The position numbers and the translations under genes are program-made. DNA of 64,000 bases. Source: Riptortus pedestris. Lineage: Eukaryota > Arthropoda > Insecta > Hemiptera > Alydidae. The notes beneath the pieces were generated by a model. It saw only the letters and a program-made list of their open reading frames with translations, was not told the DNA's origin and ran no database searches. Positions 1-10,699 of this stretch are shown here, one piece after another. Location: the NCBI GenBank assembly GCA_019009955.1, contig CM032230.1:102146001-102210000 (forward strand), written 5' to 3'. Within the stretch, counting starts at the first letter, position 1, and every line of letters starts with the position of its first letter.

Positions 1-404
1 ATGTATATTTGGTTCCAGGGTGAAGGAACCCTATGGAGCGAGAAGGACCAGAAACGTGATGACAGGTTCCTCAACGAGGGTTTTGACAGCCGATAAGGAA
101 CAATGGGAGAGCCAAAGGGAATGGCCTTACTCTCAAAAGCTTTCCTGCTTCAAACACAAATATAATTCCATAAAAATATATTACATCAGGGAAAAAGGCT
201 GCAAAAGCTCTGGCGGCTAGCTTTCCTCGCAATCCAACAGGTAACTCGTGTAATTGCCAGCCTTAATTAGAAGCAGAGGCAAACGGAATGAGGTCTTATT
301 AGTCATCTTGAGGGAGGAGTTGTGTTGAAATTAAGTAATATTTACAGAGAGGATTGATTAGTCAATGGAACGGATACTTACTAGCCGATAACAATCTCTT
401 CAAT
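1..404. other. No gene recognised
   Basis: This stretch contains no convincing coding region, RNA gene or known repeat end. The longest open frame is about 66 codons, starts near position 20 and has no recognisable domain. Confidence 0.5.
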
Positions 405-480
405 AGCAGATTTTCCTTAAGAAGAATCAGCTACTGACGACATTTTTGAAAAAAGTTTTCAAATGTTCATCGATCCTTGA
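405..480 (+). mobile_element. 5'-terminal fragment of HINE-like element
   Basis: The sequence begins AGCAGATTTTCC and continues with a degraded version of the terminal palindrome and of the following block, which reads GATTTTCGAAAATTTTCTTC and then the TCCATCGATCCTACC region in intact copies. The downstream part of the element is not adjacent; related sequence resumes only near 860, so this is either a separate 5' fragment or the end of the next copy split by about 380 bp of unrelated DNA. Confidence 0.6.
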
Positions 481-859
481 ACAAAGCAATTCCAGGCTTC
501 TATTTAAGGGAGATATGCAAACGAATGATAACTGGGGTTTGAGTGGACTGTATAAAGAAAGAATGAAATATAACTAATGATAACATGATATATTTTTAAT
601 GATTACAACTAAATTGCCTGAAGGGTCATGGTGAATATAAATAATAAAAGACGACTCTGCATTTTGTTAAAAGTGCTCTGGGCATCATGGCCGATGATGG
701 CTGAGCTTGCTGTTTGTGTCTTTTTTTATTTTCTGAACAGATTGTTATAAAAATGAGGTACCTCATGTCTTGCTTGCAGGCAATGGCGTGAATGGGCAGC
801 TGGGTAGAAACTTTGACGCAATTTTTCTTTGAGCATAAGTGCCGTAAACAATCCTAACG

Positions 860-911
860 AGTAGATGACGAAAATGAGGTCTGTTAAAATTATGCATACA
901 CACACACACAC

Positions 912-966
<55 letters not shown>

Positions 967-1247
967 TGTAACCGCTTTAGAAGTCGCAATTTTTGTTTGA
1001 TCACTACCAAACTCAATATTTATTCGTTTTATGTAAAAAGAAAGACCAAGTTCGTTAACTGCTGAAAAAGGAACAGTAGAAGGGGGATTTTGAAAAATCG
1101 AAATATCTCCGTTATTATGAGTTGGGTCGAAAACGTGTAAAGCATCTTTAACTTCAATATTAACTGAGATATTTGCATTTTTTAGTTTTAGTTTTAGTCA
1201 GGAGATGACGAAAATGAGGCCCGTTCAAACATATATATAAACATATA

Positions 1248-1294
<47 letters not shown>

Positions 1295-1487
1295 CTGTTA
1301 TTTAGCCTTCAGTAAACCCCCATTCCTACTCATGCCACATAAACAATACTGTATTGTAGAATGAAACACTTTACTTGAAACTTAAATACCAAATATCGTT
1401 CTTATTGAAATTTTACTTTTAATGATAAATTCGAGTACGTCGCGTACGTGGGAAGTCTGTTTAATTAACACAGCTCCTGCGAGATGA
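860..1487 (+). mobile_element. HINE-like element, composite copy with two TA tracts
   Basis: This copy of the window's main repeat family begins at the GATGACGAAAATGAGG block. It then has a CA/TA microsatellite (about 893-962), the TCTGTAACCGC core and the CGAAATATCTCCGTTATTA block. At about 1200 the GATGACGAAAATGAGG block and a second TA tract (about 1245-1291) reappear, directly joined to the GCCTTCAGTAAACCCCC part. It ends with a degraded 3' terminus (GTGGGAAGTCTG, then a hairpin remnant near 1470). The repeated 5' block suggests that a second, deleted copy inserted or recombined into the first. Confidence 0.75.
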
Positions 1488-1599
1488 ACAGTGCACTCCA
1501 AGACATGTATTCATCAACAGACGCAGCTTTTTTCAGACGAATACTACATTCGTATCTAACCAAAGTAGAATTCGTACCAATATTCCTCATGCATTTTAT

Positions 1600-1740
1600 T
1601 TATAATAAGACCAGGAGAAGGGAAGGGAGTGGCGGGGGGAGTTGTTTAGAGTGGGGCAATCTTAAAAATTCGAAATATTTGCGTTATTGTACGTTGGAAC
1701 GAAAAATCATAAAGTCATAATCTACATTATTTGTAGTTTG
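1600..1740 (+). mobile_element. Internal fragment of HINE-like element
   Basis: A purine-rich GGGAGTGGCGGGGGGAG run is followed by the AAAATTCGAAATAT..GCGTTATT block. This is the same order as in the core of the longer copies, but diverged and without either terminus. Confidence 0.5.
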
Positions 1741-2100
1741 AGAGTTGCGATAGGAAACTTAGAAAAGGCAACATGATGATAAATGTAATGAGTTAGATCC
1801 TTACTATCGTTTAATTCATAACAATAACGAATAACCGATTAATATTTCACAATACTTGCCGCTCTTTTTTCTCGATGCTTGGCACGAAATGTCACGGTCT
1901 TGACTAGAGTATATTGTTTCTGCACTTCAGAGGTCCTTGGCAAAGTTCAACTAAATACCAAGCCATGAATGGTTTGACAGAAAGACCTTTGCTACAAAAT
2001 TTGTTTTTGAAGAACTGTATATTACTTCAAAACCAAATTTTGTATATTTCTCATAAAACAAATGTGATTTAGAAGATTATAGATTAATCGAAAAAACATT

Positions 2101-2119
2101 TTTTTTTTTTTTTTTTTTT
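2101..2119. repeat. Poly-T tract
   Basis: A simple run of about 19 T's. No retrotransposon body could be recognised next to it. Confidence 0.6.
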
Positions 2120-2340
2120 ATAGATATCCTGAAAATTTTTTTTAGGGGTCTACCAATTATTTTAACCTAATTAGCCTCAGGAGCATAAATCAGGCTGTAA
2201 TAAATATAATAAAGTTCGAAAGATATTTTTTGTAAGCTTAAACTGTTGTAAGCTCCTTGGCGTATTTGTTACACCCCTATTCACCGAAGTCCTTAATATT
2301 TGTGCTAAACGTTTGTATTTCGTGTTTATTATCTTTAAAT

Positions 2341-2535
2341 TAGCCATTGTGCGCCAAAGCGTAGGTCTTAATCTTACATGGTTAACCTAGACTGGGGAGT
2401 TCGATTCCTGCCTGGGCAAAAGGAATTTATTTAGTGACGTACTCGTTAAATAAAATCCTTAGTCCCATCCTGGCTAAAAAATGGTCCCGTCCCAATTAGT
2501 CGCAGTAGACAAAGTGGTCCGTTAATAAAATAAAT
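2341..2535 (+). mobile_element. tRNA-derived SINE copy
   Basis: A head resembling a tRNA promoter carries a box B-like GAGTTCGATTCC at 2397-2408. It is followed by the body shared by all copies of this family: GGAATTTATTTAGTGACG, then AAATAAAATCCTTAGTCCCA, then CCGTCCCAATTAG. The copy ends in a TAAT/AAAT-rich tail. RNA polymerase III promoter boxes in the head are typical of tRNA-derived SINEs. Other copies lie at 7255, 12672, 53555, 54966, 56885, 60170 and 62033. Confidence 0.75.
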
Positions 2536-3093
2536 GTTTGAAGAGTCCATAAAAATTATTTAAATGCATATAAAACTAACAAAAAAAAAATACAATGTGT
2601 ACTTTACATTTATAGAAAATTGTTGAGTCTATTGGTATTCCGTTTTGTTTGTCCATCTGTCATATTTCAATAATTAGTCTATTTAGTAATGAATGTAATA
2701 ATTAAAATCATTAGTCCCAGTCTGGTTAGTAATGTGCAGTATATAGATAAAGTATACCGTAGAAGCCATAGTAATATAAAGCCGATCTAATAAAAAAAAT
2801 GCTTCTATTTTTTATATCTAGTTACGTTTGCATTTTATCCTGATTTTCGGAATAGGAAATCGTATAGAAAAATAATTAGTGGCCACTACCACATTTCCCA
2901 TTGCATTTTCATGAATATTGTAAAGAGGACTTTTACTCAGTTTTTTTTTTAATGGAAAATCTATCGTATATAGAGAGTTCAAATTATTATGGAAATCAAT
3001 TCCTTATTCCTGAGTGAATAAAATATTATATTCATAGTTTGGAATAAAATAATTGATAGTACATCAACTGATTTGAGCGGATTTTCTTTCCTT

Positions 3094-3132
<39 letters not shown>

Positions 3133-4689
3133 TAAAATCTGCTATTTTAAGTTTAATATTGACGTGGTTCCCTGTGAGGAAGATAGTATATATTCGTGTT
3201 AGGTAGTGTAATGTCCAGAAGATGTTGCGTAGGAAATGAAACGCCTTGAGACGTTGTGTTGAAGAGGAGAAGTGACTCTTAGTCTACTGAACGACTTTTG
3301 CTACTCATATTTGAATGAAATAAAGTCACAACATAAAAATATTATGATTTATCTTAATTTTACGTTGTATACAAAATGGAGGTTACTAGATTTTGGAATG
3401 ATGGTTCTTTTATTTATTTTTATTTGGTTCCAAGTAAATAACAGTCAATACAGTTTACACGATATTTAATTTATAGCGAATTACATTCAATGAGTTAGCT
3501 AGTGCTCTATTTTCATTAAGAATAATCCTCGCAGAACAGTCATACTAAATAAATTTGAATTGTCTCATTTTTTGGCGAAGTCTTAATAACGGTGGACATT
3601 TACGGGGTTATATTAACTCATGAATGGAAATGCTCTTAATTCCGTAATTGACGGTTCTTCTCTATGATGAAGGTAACAGGATGGTACTCAGAATTGTCAT
3701 CTTTGTCAACTTAAGTGCTTGAATAAATAAATAAATAAAAAAGAATTGTTAGGTGCTCATATTTCACTATGGAATTACGGCGCTCAAGAATACTAAACCC
3801 GCAGTATATTAAGCTATAGCTGGAATCTATTTCTTTCGTCAGAGCAAAACTGGGCATTCTAATAATAACTTTAGTATAAATAGGTGATCTTTCCTTAATT
3901 ATCTTAAGCTATATGATTGAATAATGCCAACAGAAGAGATTTGCCTTTACGCAAAAAAGTATTATACCCTAATCGTGGGTATATTAGAAACTTATAACAC
4001 ATTTTAACTCGGGTGTGTACTTGAATTGGCTATTCAAAGTTTCTTATTGCAGACAAATAAAGTAATTATGGAGGGTAAACAAAGAATTTTTCCACTAGCT
4101 AGAATGACATGGTAATGATATCATCTCACGCTGTATTCCATATTTCTAACTTAATAAGAAGATTATATAAATACGACATATTTAAGATGGATATACATGT
4201 AGGTTTTAACTGAAGTGTGAACCCCACCCCCCTACCAAAAAAAAAATGGAATATAGCAGACAATATTTGAATTAAAGAAAAATGTACCTAATAATAACTG
4301 TAATACATGACATTATTTCCGACCCGCCGCGTAACACCAAGAGATACACGTGATTTTGTATTATACTCTTTCTTAACACATAGCTATCCTGGATCGATTT
4401 TAGTTATTAACGAACATAACCTTTAGTTTTACATAAAATGCTTAATTATGGAGTATGACAAGGGCCAAATAGAAATTAAGGCAAATCACATCTCGAATTT
4501 CTCCATCTCACATAATATATGCCCAATAAATACAATAAGGCGTACTTAATCTTGGAAAGAAATATTAAGTAATATAATAGCTTATTGTTAACGTTAGGTG
4601 GCTAAGAGTGTACATTAGTCTCAAAACTAAAAGTACAACTGAGAACGCAACATTAACTTCTGTAACTAGTAATAAATAATATCTGGATT
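2536..4689. other. Non-coding, AT-rich; no gene recognised
   Basis: About 2.1 kb of AT-rich sequence with a poly-T tract (about 3099-3131), a short ATAA repeat near 3725 and no open frame resembling a protein. No transposon ends were recognised. Confidence 0.5.
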
Positions 4690-4792
4690 TTAGCTATTCA
4701 GGTTGTACTCATGACGCTCAAATGTTCATCAACCACCACCATCCTACCTAATAGAAGACGAAAATGAAGTCCGTTCAAAATTATATATGTAA

Positions 4793-4869
<77 letters not shown>

Positions 4870-6173
4870 TTTGTCTGTATTCCTCTAGTGGTCGCAATTG
4901 TTGATATATCTTTGCCAAATTCAATATTTAAGCATTTTCTGTATAAAGAAAGATGAATTTTGTAAACGCTGAAACCTGAGGAAGGGGGGAGGTTTAGAGG
5001 GGGCAATTTTGAAAATTCGAAATATATCCGTTATTATGCTTCGCATCGAAACATTGTATAGAACCAATCTTATTGCAAGTCTATAAATTTACTCAAATTT
5101 TTAGTACATGTTTTTCTCTATATTGAATATTAACCGAGATATTTCCATATTAGCAGATTTCCCTTAAGGGAAATCAGCTATTGAGGTCGTACTCATGACG
5201 CGATTTTCGAAAATTTTCTTCAAATGTCCATCGATCCTACCCAGGAGATGACGAAAATGAGGTCCGTTCAAAATTATATATATATATCTATATATATATA
5301 TATATATATATATATCTATATATATATATATTTGTCTGTTAACGCTCTAGCGGTCGCAATTTTTGTTTGATCGTTACGAAACTCGACATTTAACCGTTTT
5401 ATGTAAAAAGACAGATCAAGTTCGTTAATGGCTGAAATCGGACCAGAGGGAGGGGGGGGATTTTTGAAAATTTAAAATATCTCCGTTATTATGCATCGGA
5501 TCGAAAAATTATATAGAACCAATCTTATTGCAAATTAAATTTACTATAAATATTGTTATATACATTTATTCTCTATCTTGAATATTAACCAAGATATTTG
5601 CATTTTTATGAAGTCTGTGGTTCGTATTATGTCGGCCATCTTCGTCAATTCTCGGCTCAGGCGGAACTTCTTCTAACCTGTCGTTTTTAACCTTACCTTA
5701 CCTTACCTTCTTTACTTTGTGAGATTTATGCAAATACGTTCTGTTCATCCGCCCCCCCCCTTCTTTAGTTCTTGGACTACTAAAATTTGAGTTATTAAAA
5801 TATAAATTATTCTTACAATTCAGAAGCCGTTTCAGTTGGGAATTTATTTTAATTTACTGAAAGATTTCTCATTATCTAATCACGGTGGTATTGTGTTACT
5901 AGTGTGCAGATTTCTCTATTGTAAAACTTCACGTGGGAAATCTGCTTAGTTTACGCAGCCCCTGCGTGACGGACTTTTTTAGTTTTTGGCCTTCAGTAAA
6001 CCTCCACTCCTACTCATTTCATATTAAGCAATAAGCTGTTACATAATAAACCATTTTATTTGAATCCTAAGTACTGAATATTGCTCCCATTGATTTTTTC
6101 ATTTTGAGATAAATGCAAATACGTGACGCTCCAGAGAAATCTGTTTAGTTTACGCAGCTCCTGCGTGACGGAC
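4690..6173 (+). mobile_element. Outer HINE-like element, split by a nested copy
   Basis: The outer copy runs from a degraded 5' end (GTTGTACTCATGACG near 4706) through a compound CT/TA microsatellite (4797-4864) and the core to GAGATATTTCCATAT at about 5150. It resumes at 5975 with TTTTTTAGTTTTTGGCCTTC and ends with ACGCAGCTCCTGCGTGACGG at 6152-6173. The intervening 823 bp are a second, younger copy. Other uninterrupted copies, such as that at 43.9 kb, read through this point, which confirms that the outer element was continuous. Confidence 0.85.
5152..5974 (+). mobile_element. Inner (younger) HINE-like element, full length
   Basis: This complete copy starts AGCAGATTTCCC (a near-perfect 28-bp palindrome) and carries an interrupted TA tract (about 5274-5331). 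It then has the CTAGCGGTCGC block, the core, and a variable block (about 5612-5910). It ends GGGAAATCTGCT, TTAC, hairpin ACGCAGCCCCTGCGT, GACGGAC. The element sits between T's inside the outer copy, so both ends are defined by the interrupted host sequence. It has no ORF and is non-autonomous. Confidence 0.85.
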
Positions 6174-6621
6174 TTTTTAGTCAGTGGGCTAGGGAAAGGC
6201 GGTAAGAATGGATTGAGGACCACTTGGTTAGGACCAAAAAAAGCTAGTTGTTTAAAATGATTTTGAAGTTGAAATCTATAAAACGCTCATTAGATCAACA
6301 TTTGTGTATGATAATGGCTGGTGGAATTCTCTGTCTGGGGTGAGCGGGAGGGCTCACTTGGACTGGAAGAGAAGGTCCTTAATGTAGATATTTATTTCAG
6401 GTAAAGTAACTGGACTGTTGGAAGGGTCAGAAGCCTACTAATGGAATTGTGGGGAACATCTGATAATATCTCTATTGTGGGTGCAGGAGGTCCAAGGATG
6501 GACTCAAACATTCTCGATCAGGTCCGTGGGAGCACCAACAGCCTAAAACAATGTCGAATTTTGGCCTAGTTGAAGAGACAGCAATGAGCAGATGAAAAAG
6601 GCTTAGGTCGTGTGTGAATTT
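6174..6621. other. No gene recognised
   Basis: Unique-looking sequence between a HINE-like copy and a LINE insertion, with no domain-bearing ORF. Confidence 0.45.
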
Positions 6622-6622
6622 C

Positions 6623-6634
<12 letters not shown>
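6622..6634. repeat. Left TSD of the truncated LINE
   Basis: CAGGGATATATAT here is matched exactly at 7606-7618, flanking the LINE fragment. Because the motif ends in a TA microsatellite, the last few bases are ambiguous; CAGGG is the informative part. Confidence 0.6.
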
Positions 6635-6669
<35 letters not shown>

Positions 6670-7034
6670 ATAAATATCCTTTATTGAATAACAAGACAAC
6701 TACTAAATAATTCATAGTGTTTCTTCTGACCACTACAATTTTACAAAAAAAAACAACAAATTTTTTTTTTTTATTTAAGTAGAAGACTTATAAATGCAAT
6801 TGACTAAATGTAGGCAGTCATATTGCAACTTAGTGAATATATCAGGTATTTTAAAAATTTACAAATTTAAGTGATCGTATGAGCTAATAATACTAACAAG
6901 TACAGGCTTCCTATTGATTATTTAAATATGATTAGAGGTAGAATAGGGATTAAGATAAAGGTGTTTACATGTCTTTAGCCTAGCCTGCTGGGCATTTATC
7001 CAATCTCTTTCTTATGTTAGAGTAAAGTGTGCAG

Positions 7035-7254
7035 CTACCTTGCAGTGCTATGTTTGTTATAATTACCTATTTCATTGATGAGTGGGTTATTTTTGTGTTT
7101 ACAAGATTTGAAAAACTTGGTGGTTAGCTTACGGTCTTTATCATTTAAGTTGGAAATTTGATGTAATTTTCTTATTCTTGTATGATAGGGAAGATTATAC
7201 ACAATTCTCAGACATTTGTTTTGAAATATTTGTAGCTTTCTTAAATTAGTGTTC
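7035..7254 (-). pseudogene. LINE ORF2 C-terminal fragment
   Basis: An open frame of 74 codons contains FQNKCLRIVYNLP and LHQISNLNDKDRKL, the conserved post-RT region of Jockey-like ORF2. Its apparent start methionine is produced by the junction with the inserted SINE. Upstream coding sequence resumes beyond 7383. Confidence 0.7.
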
Positions 7255-7368
7255 TTCATTAAATAAAATCTCTAGTCCCACCCTCGCTAGAAAAGTGTGG
7301 TAACCTGTAGATAACCCGTCCCAATTAGCCTTAGTTGCAAAAAGTGGACGTTAATTAATAATTCAGAT
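7255..7368 (+). mobile_element. 5'-truncated SINE nested in the LINE
   Basis: The 114-bp insert contains only the SINE body: ATTAAATAAAATCTCTAGTC, CCCACCCTCGC, CCCGTCCCAATTAGCC and GCAAAAAGTGGACGTTAATT. It is bounded by perfect 14-bp direct repeats TTAAATTAGTGTTC (7241-7254 and 7369-7382) that derive from LINE coding sequence. The tRNA-like head is missing, as expected from 5' truncation during retrotransposition. The insertion proves that the SINE was mobilised after this LINE copy integrated. Confidence 0.85.
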
Positions 7369-7618
7369 TTAAATTAGTGTTCGATATATAGCTCCATATG
7401 GGGCAAGCATATGTTAATATTGACTGATGCAGGCTTTGTATAACATTAGTTTATTCACAGGACTAAGCTTCGATTTACGATTAAAGTATGGGTAAATGTG
7501 GCAAATAACTTTGTTTACTTTATCACACGTTTTATTTATCTGTTCTGTGAATGTTAATCCTGTGTCTAACGTTACGCCTAAATATTTAATATATTTCGAC
7601 TATAACAGGGATATATAT

Positions 7619-9062
7619 TTTATATGTTAGAAAATGGCCCATAGATGGGATGTGATGGAACGGTTCTAGACGGAGACGTTTGACAATCAACTTTGACATG
7701 AACATGATTGACACTTGTAATAAAATCAGCATATTCGTGACATTCTCATTATGGAAGTTAAGATGTGTACGGAACTAGAACATCTCCGTTACAAGATTTC
7801 AGTTTTCAATATCTCTTTGAGCTCTTTGGGTGACAATTACGTGCTTAGCATTACTCAAAACATCATTGTGAAAAACCACAAAATTACTCCTTTACCGGCC
7901 TAATTTTTTATTTTAAAAGTAGTTTCAAAAGGTTAAATCAGACTTTTCGTAATCTAAAGTTTGCATTTTTCTGCTTATTAAGGTTTAAAAATTAAATAGG
8001 GAGGAACTTGTATTTTCAATAACAGTTTGGATTTTGGACGTGAGGGATATCGTAAGCTTGTGGCATCCAAACACGGAATCCTTCACAATTATATTTTCCT
8101 TAAATTATCCCATCCTTAATCTTTCTTATCATCATTTTGTTAACTGCTATATCATAAAAACGAAAAAAAGAAGTTTAATATTGTAGATTATTTCTGCTTT
8201 ACTAATAATGGTCCTTCAAATATATACATTACAGAAAGAATGATAAGAGGCTCTAAAAATACTTAGCGATGGACCCCGTGTGTGTATCTACCACTTGACT
8301 TCACCCATTAGATGCTTTATCGGGTTCTTATAACAGAATTAGCTATTTAGCTGAAATTATTTTCGCCTGCCAAGTAAAAGTTCTGAAATTCTTCATACGT
8401 ACATAATTTGCCTGGATTACACAGTGACTTCACATAAAAGCCGAATGCTTGTATCATACACTAGGATAACCATCGTTTAGCTTTGTTCCGTGGAATTTCT
8501 AGAGCGCTGATATTTTGTATATAAAGTCCAGTATGGTAATTAAATTAACAATATTTTTGTTAATTTCACTCCTGTAGTGACGTTTAGTAATAGAATAATA
8601 TCATGAATCATGTTTTTGCCTTTAAGGAAATATTTTCCGTCACATTACTTTTATGTTATTAATAATGGAGAAATATTCAAGATTTGTGCAACTAAAATTG
8701 GATTGTTGTTTCTAGAGATCAGTCAGCCTGTTCAAAATACGTTACTGGCCAGAATTTTTACATTCACGAGCAAACTTAAGTATTTATATGAGCTCATGTA
8801 AATAATTTTAATTTTACATAACCACTACCAACAGAGGCTTTTCTGCATTTCTTACTAAGGTGTCTTGAAACAAGGCGATGCTTTTTTATCATCAAATAAT
8901 ATAAATATTCATGAAAGTTTATTTTTATTATACGGCCTGTAAACATTTATCTCTTCCAATGAGTTTAGTGAGTTCTGTTAGGACTGAATGAAAAGTGGCA
9001 ATTATACAGAAAAATGCTGTATTAAGGACTTCGCCCAGTCAGTACAAAAACAAAAACAAAAA
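7619..9062. other. Non-coding; no gene recognised
   Basis: AT-rich sequence without recognisable domains or repeat ends. The open frame at 8610-8801 has no recognisable features. Confidence 0.5.
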
Positions 9063-9617
9063 GTCCGTCACGCTGGGGCTGCGTAAACTAAGCAGATTTC
9101 CCACGTGAAGTTTTACAATAGAGAAATCTGCCGAATAACAACTGTAGTAGTAAGAAACCTCTAAAACTAAAACATTATTTAGGGCGTAATAACCCAGTAG
9201 TTTCTAGCCCCAAAAAACATTTAACCTAACCTCTAAACCTATTCACGAGGGACGAATAGTTATGAAAACGGCCACCAGAGCTCTCGGCGGAAAGTCCGAA
9301 CATAGCCTACAGGTGACCACACGCAGATTATAAATGCAAATATCTCGGTTAATATTCAACATAGAGAATAAATGCATATAACAATATTTATAGTAAATTT
9401 AATTTTCAATAAGATTGGTTCTATACAATATTTCGATCCGATGCATAATAACGGAGATATTTTGAATTTTTGAAAATCCTCCCCTTTAAACCCGACCCCC
9501 CTCCCACTGGTCCGATTTCAGCCGTTAACGAACGTGATCTTCCTTTTTACATAAAACGATTAAATACCGAGTTTGGTGACGATTAAACAAAAATTGCGAC
9601 CGCTAGAGTGTTAACAG

Positions 9618-9693
<76 letters not shown>

Positions 9694-9813
9694 TGGAACG
9701 TAGCTCATTTTCGTCATCTCCTGGGTAGGATCGATGGACATTTGAAGAAATTTTTCGAAAATCGCGTCATGAGTACGACCTCAATAGCTGATTTCCCTTA
9801 AGGGAAATCTGCT
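9063..9813 (-). mobile_element. HINE-like element, full length
   Basis: On the plus strand the copy begins GTCCGTCACGC (the 3' end in element sense), with hairpin ACGC..GCGT and the subterminal AGCAGATTTCCC. It ends with the palindromic 5' terminus at about 9786-9813. It carries a long (TA)n tract (about 9620-9689) and a variable block near 9240-9330. It has no ORF. Confidence 0.85.
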
Positions 9814-10648
9814 AAAACGGAATATAGTCCATGTCCTGCATATTATAATCTAATACAGTTCTGCAACTCACATTAAAGTAAAGATAAAGTTCTTTAGACG
9901 AAAATAGTTCATTTCCCCTCCGATCAGCTAAAGGCGCGCACTTTATTTACAATATATCTCTACGATAGGCTTTGAAGTTGGTTTATGCTTTCTTGTTTTA
10001 CTTTCAAAATTGTCTTTCGTATTTTATGTTTTTATGTAGATGGAATATGGAATAAAATGTTATTTTCATTCTGTTCAATTTTTTTGTACGGATAATGATT
10101 AATTTTAGTAAAACAATTTAACAGAAATGTGTTTTAAGATGCGAGAGAATAACTTAAGCACTACACAATAATTTTGACTGCAATATTTTTAATAAATCAC
10201 TTCATCAGTCCCAACTAAGAACTGGATGACAGAAAAACTAGATACTAGAAAACAGTCAATTACTAGATTTACAGTTTCTTGCTTTTCCCTAAAACATCTA
10301 TGTGGAATGGCACATTTATATTATAACCTACCCCCCGGGTACTCTTGTATCAACTGAGCTTATAATGTTCAAGTATCGTAAAACCAGTCTTACAAATAGG
10401 CCCGTTTGCATCGTTGTGCTTTCTAACGTATCATAAGTCTACCTATTAGTTTACTAATTTTAAGGTACTTTAGTTTATATTATTCCACCTTTGTTATTTT
10501 AGGTAAGTTGAAGTAACAAATCCCTGGGGTGAAATTGTTTATTAAAACAATAAATATTACTGTGTTATTCCTTTGTTGTGGATTTTGCGTCTAGGTAAAT
10601 AACCATTTTATTACATGGATAATGAGATATAATATAATTTTTACACCT

Positions 10649-10699
<51 letters not shown>

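Larger units (their letters stand above)
6635..7605 (-). mobile_element. 5'-truncated LINE (RT C-terminal part)
   Basis: Read on the minus strand, the fragment begins in the region just after the reverse-transcriptase catalytic core. The signature KYLGVTLDTGLTF is visible near 7595-7555. It continues through VNKLMLYKACIS and, after an interrupting SINE, LRKLQIFQNKCLRIVYNLP and TRIRKLHQISNL. This is the usual C-terminal segment of Jockey/CR1-like ORF2 proteins. It ends in a stop near 7035, an AT-rich 3' UTR and a terminal AATAAAGGATATTTAT followed by (TA)n. The matching flanks at 6622 and 7606 indicate target-primed insertion with 5' truncation. One frame break is visible near the SINE. Confidence 0.75.

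Noticed and set aside
726..1065. Open frames encoding long Tyr-Ile repeats on both strands (also at 6472, 16024, 47260, 48742)
   Set aside because: They are translations of (TA)n microsatellites within repeats and have no independent coding evidence.
2390..2410. tRNA genes at box B-like motifs (2397, 12698, 50258, 62070)
   Set aside because: No cloverleaf can be drawn with paired acceptor arms, and each motif is joined to the same SINE body.
5690..5712. Telomere-like repeat (CCTTA)n
   Set aside because: Only about three to four units, not the arthropod TTAGG/CCTAA sequence, and located inside the variable block of a HINE-like copy.
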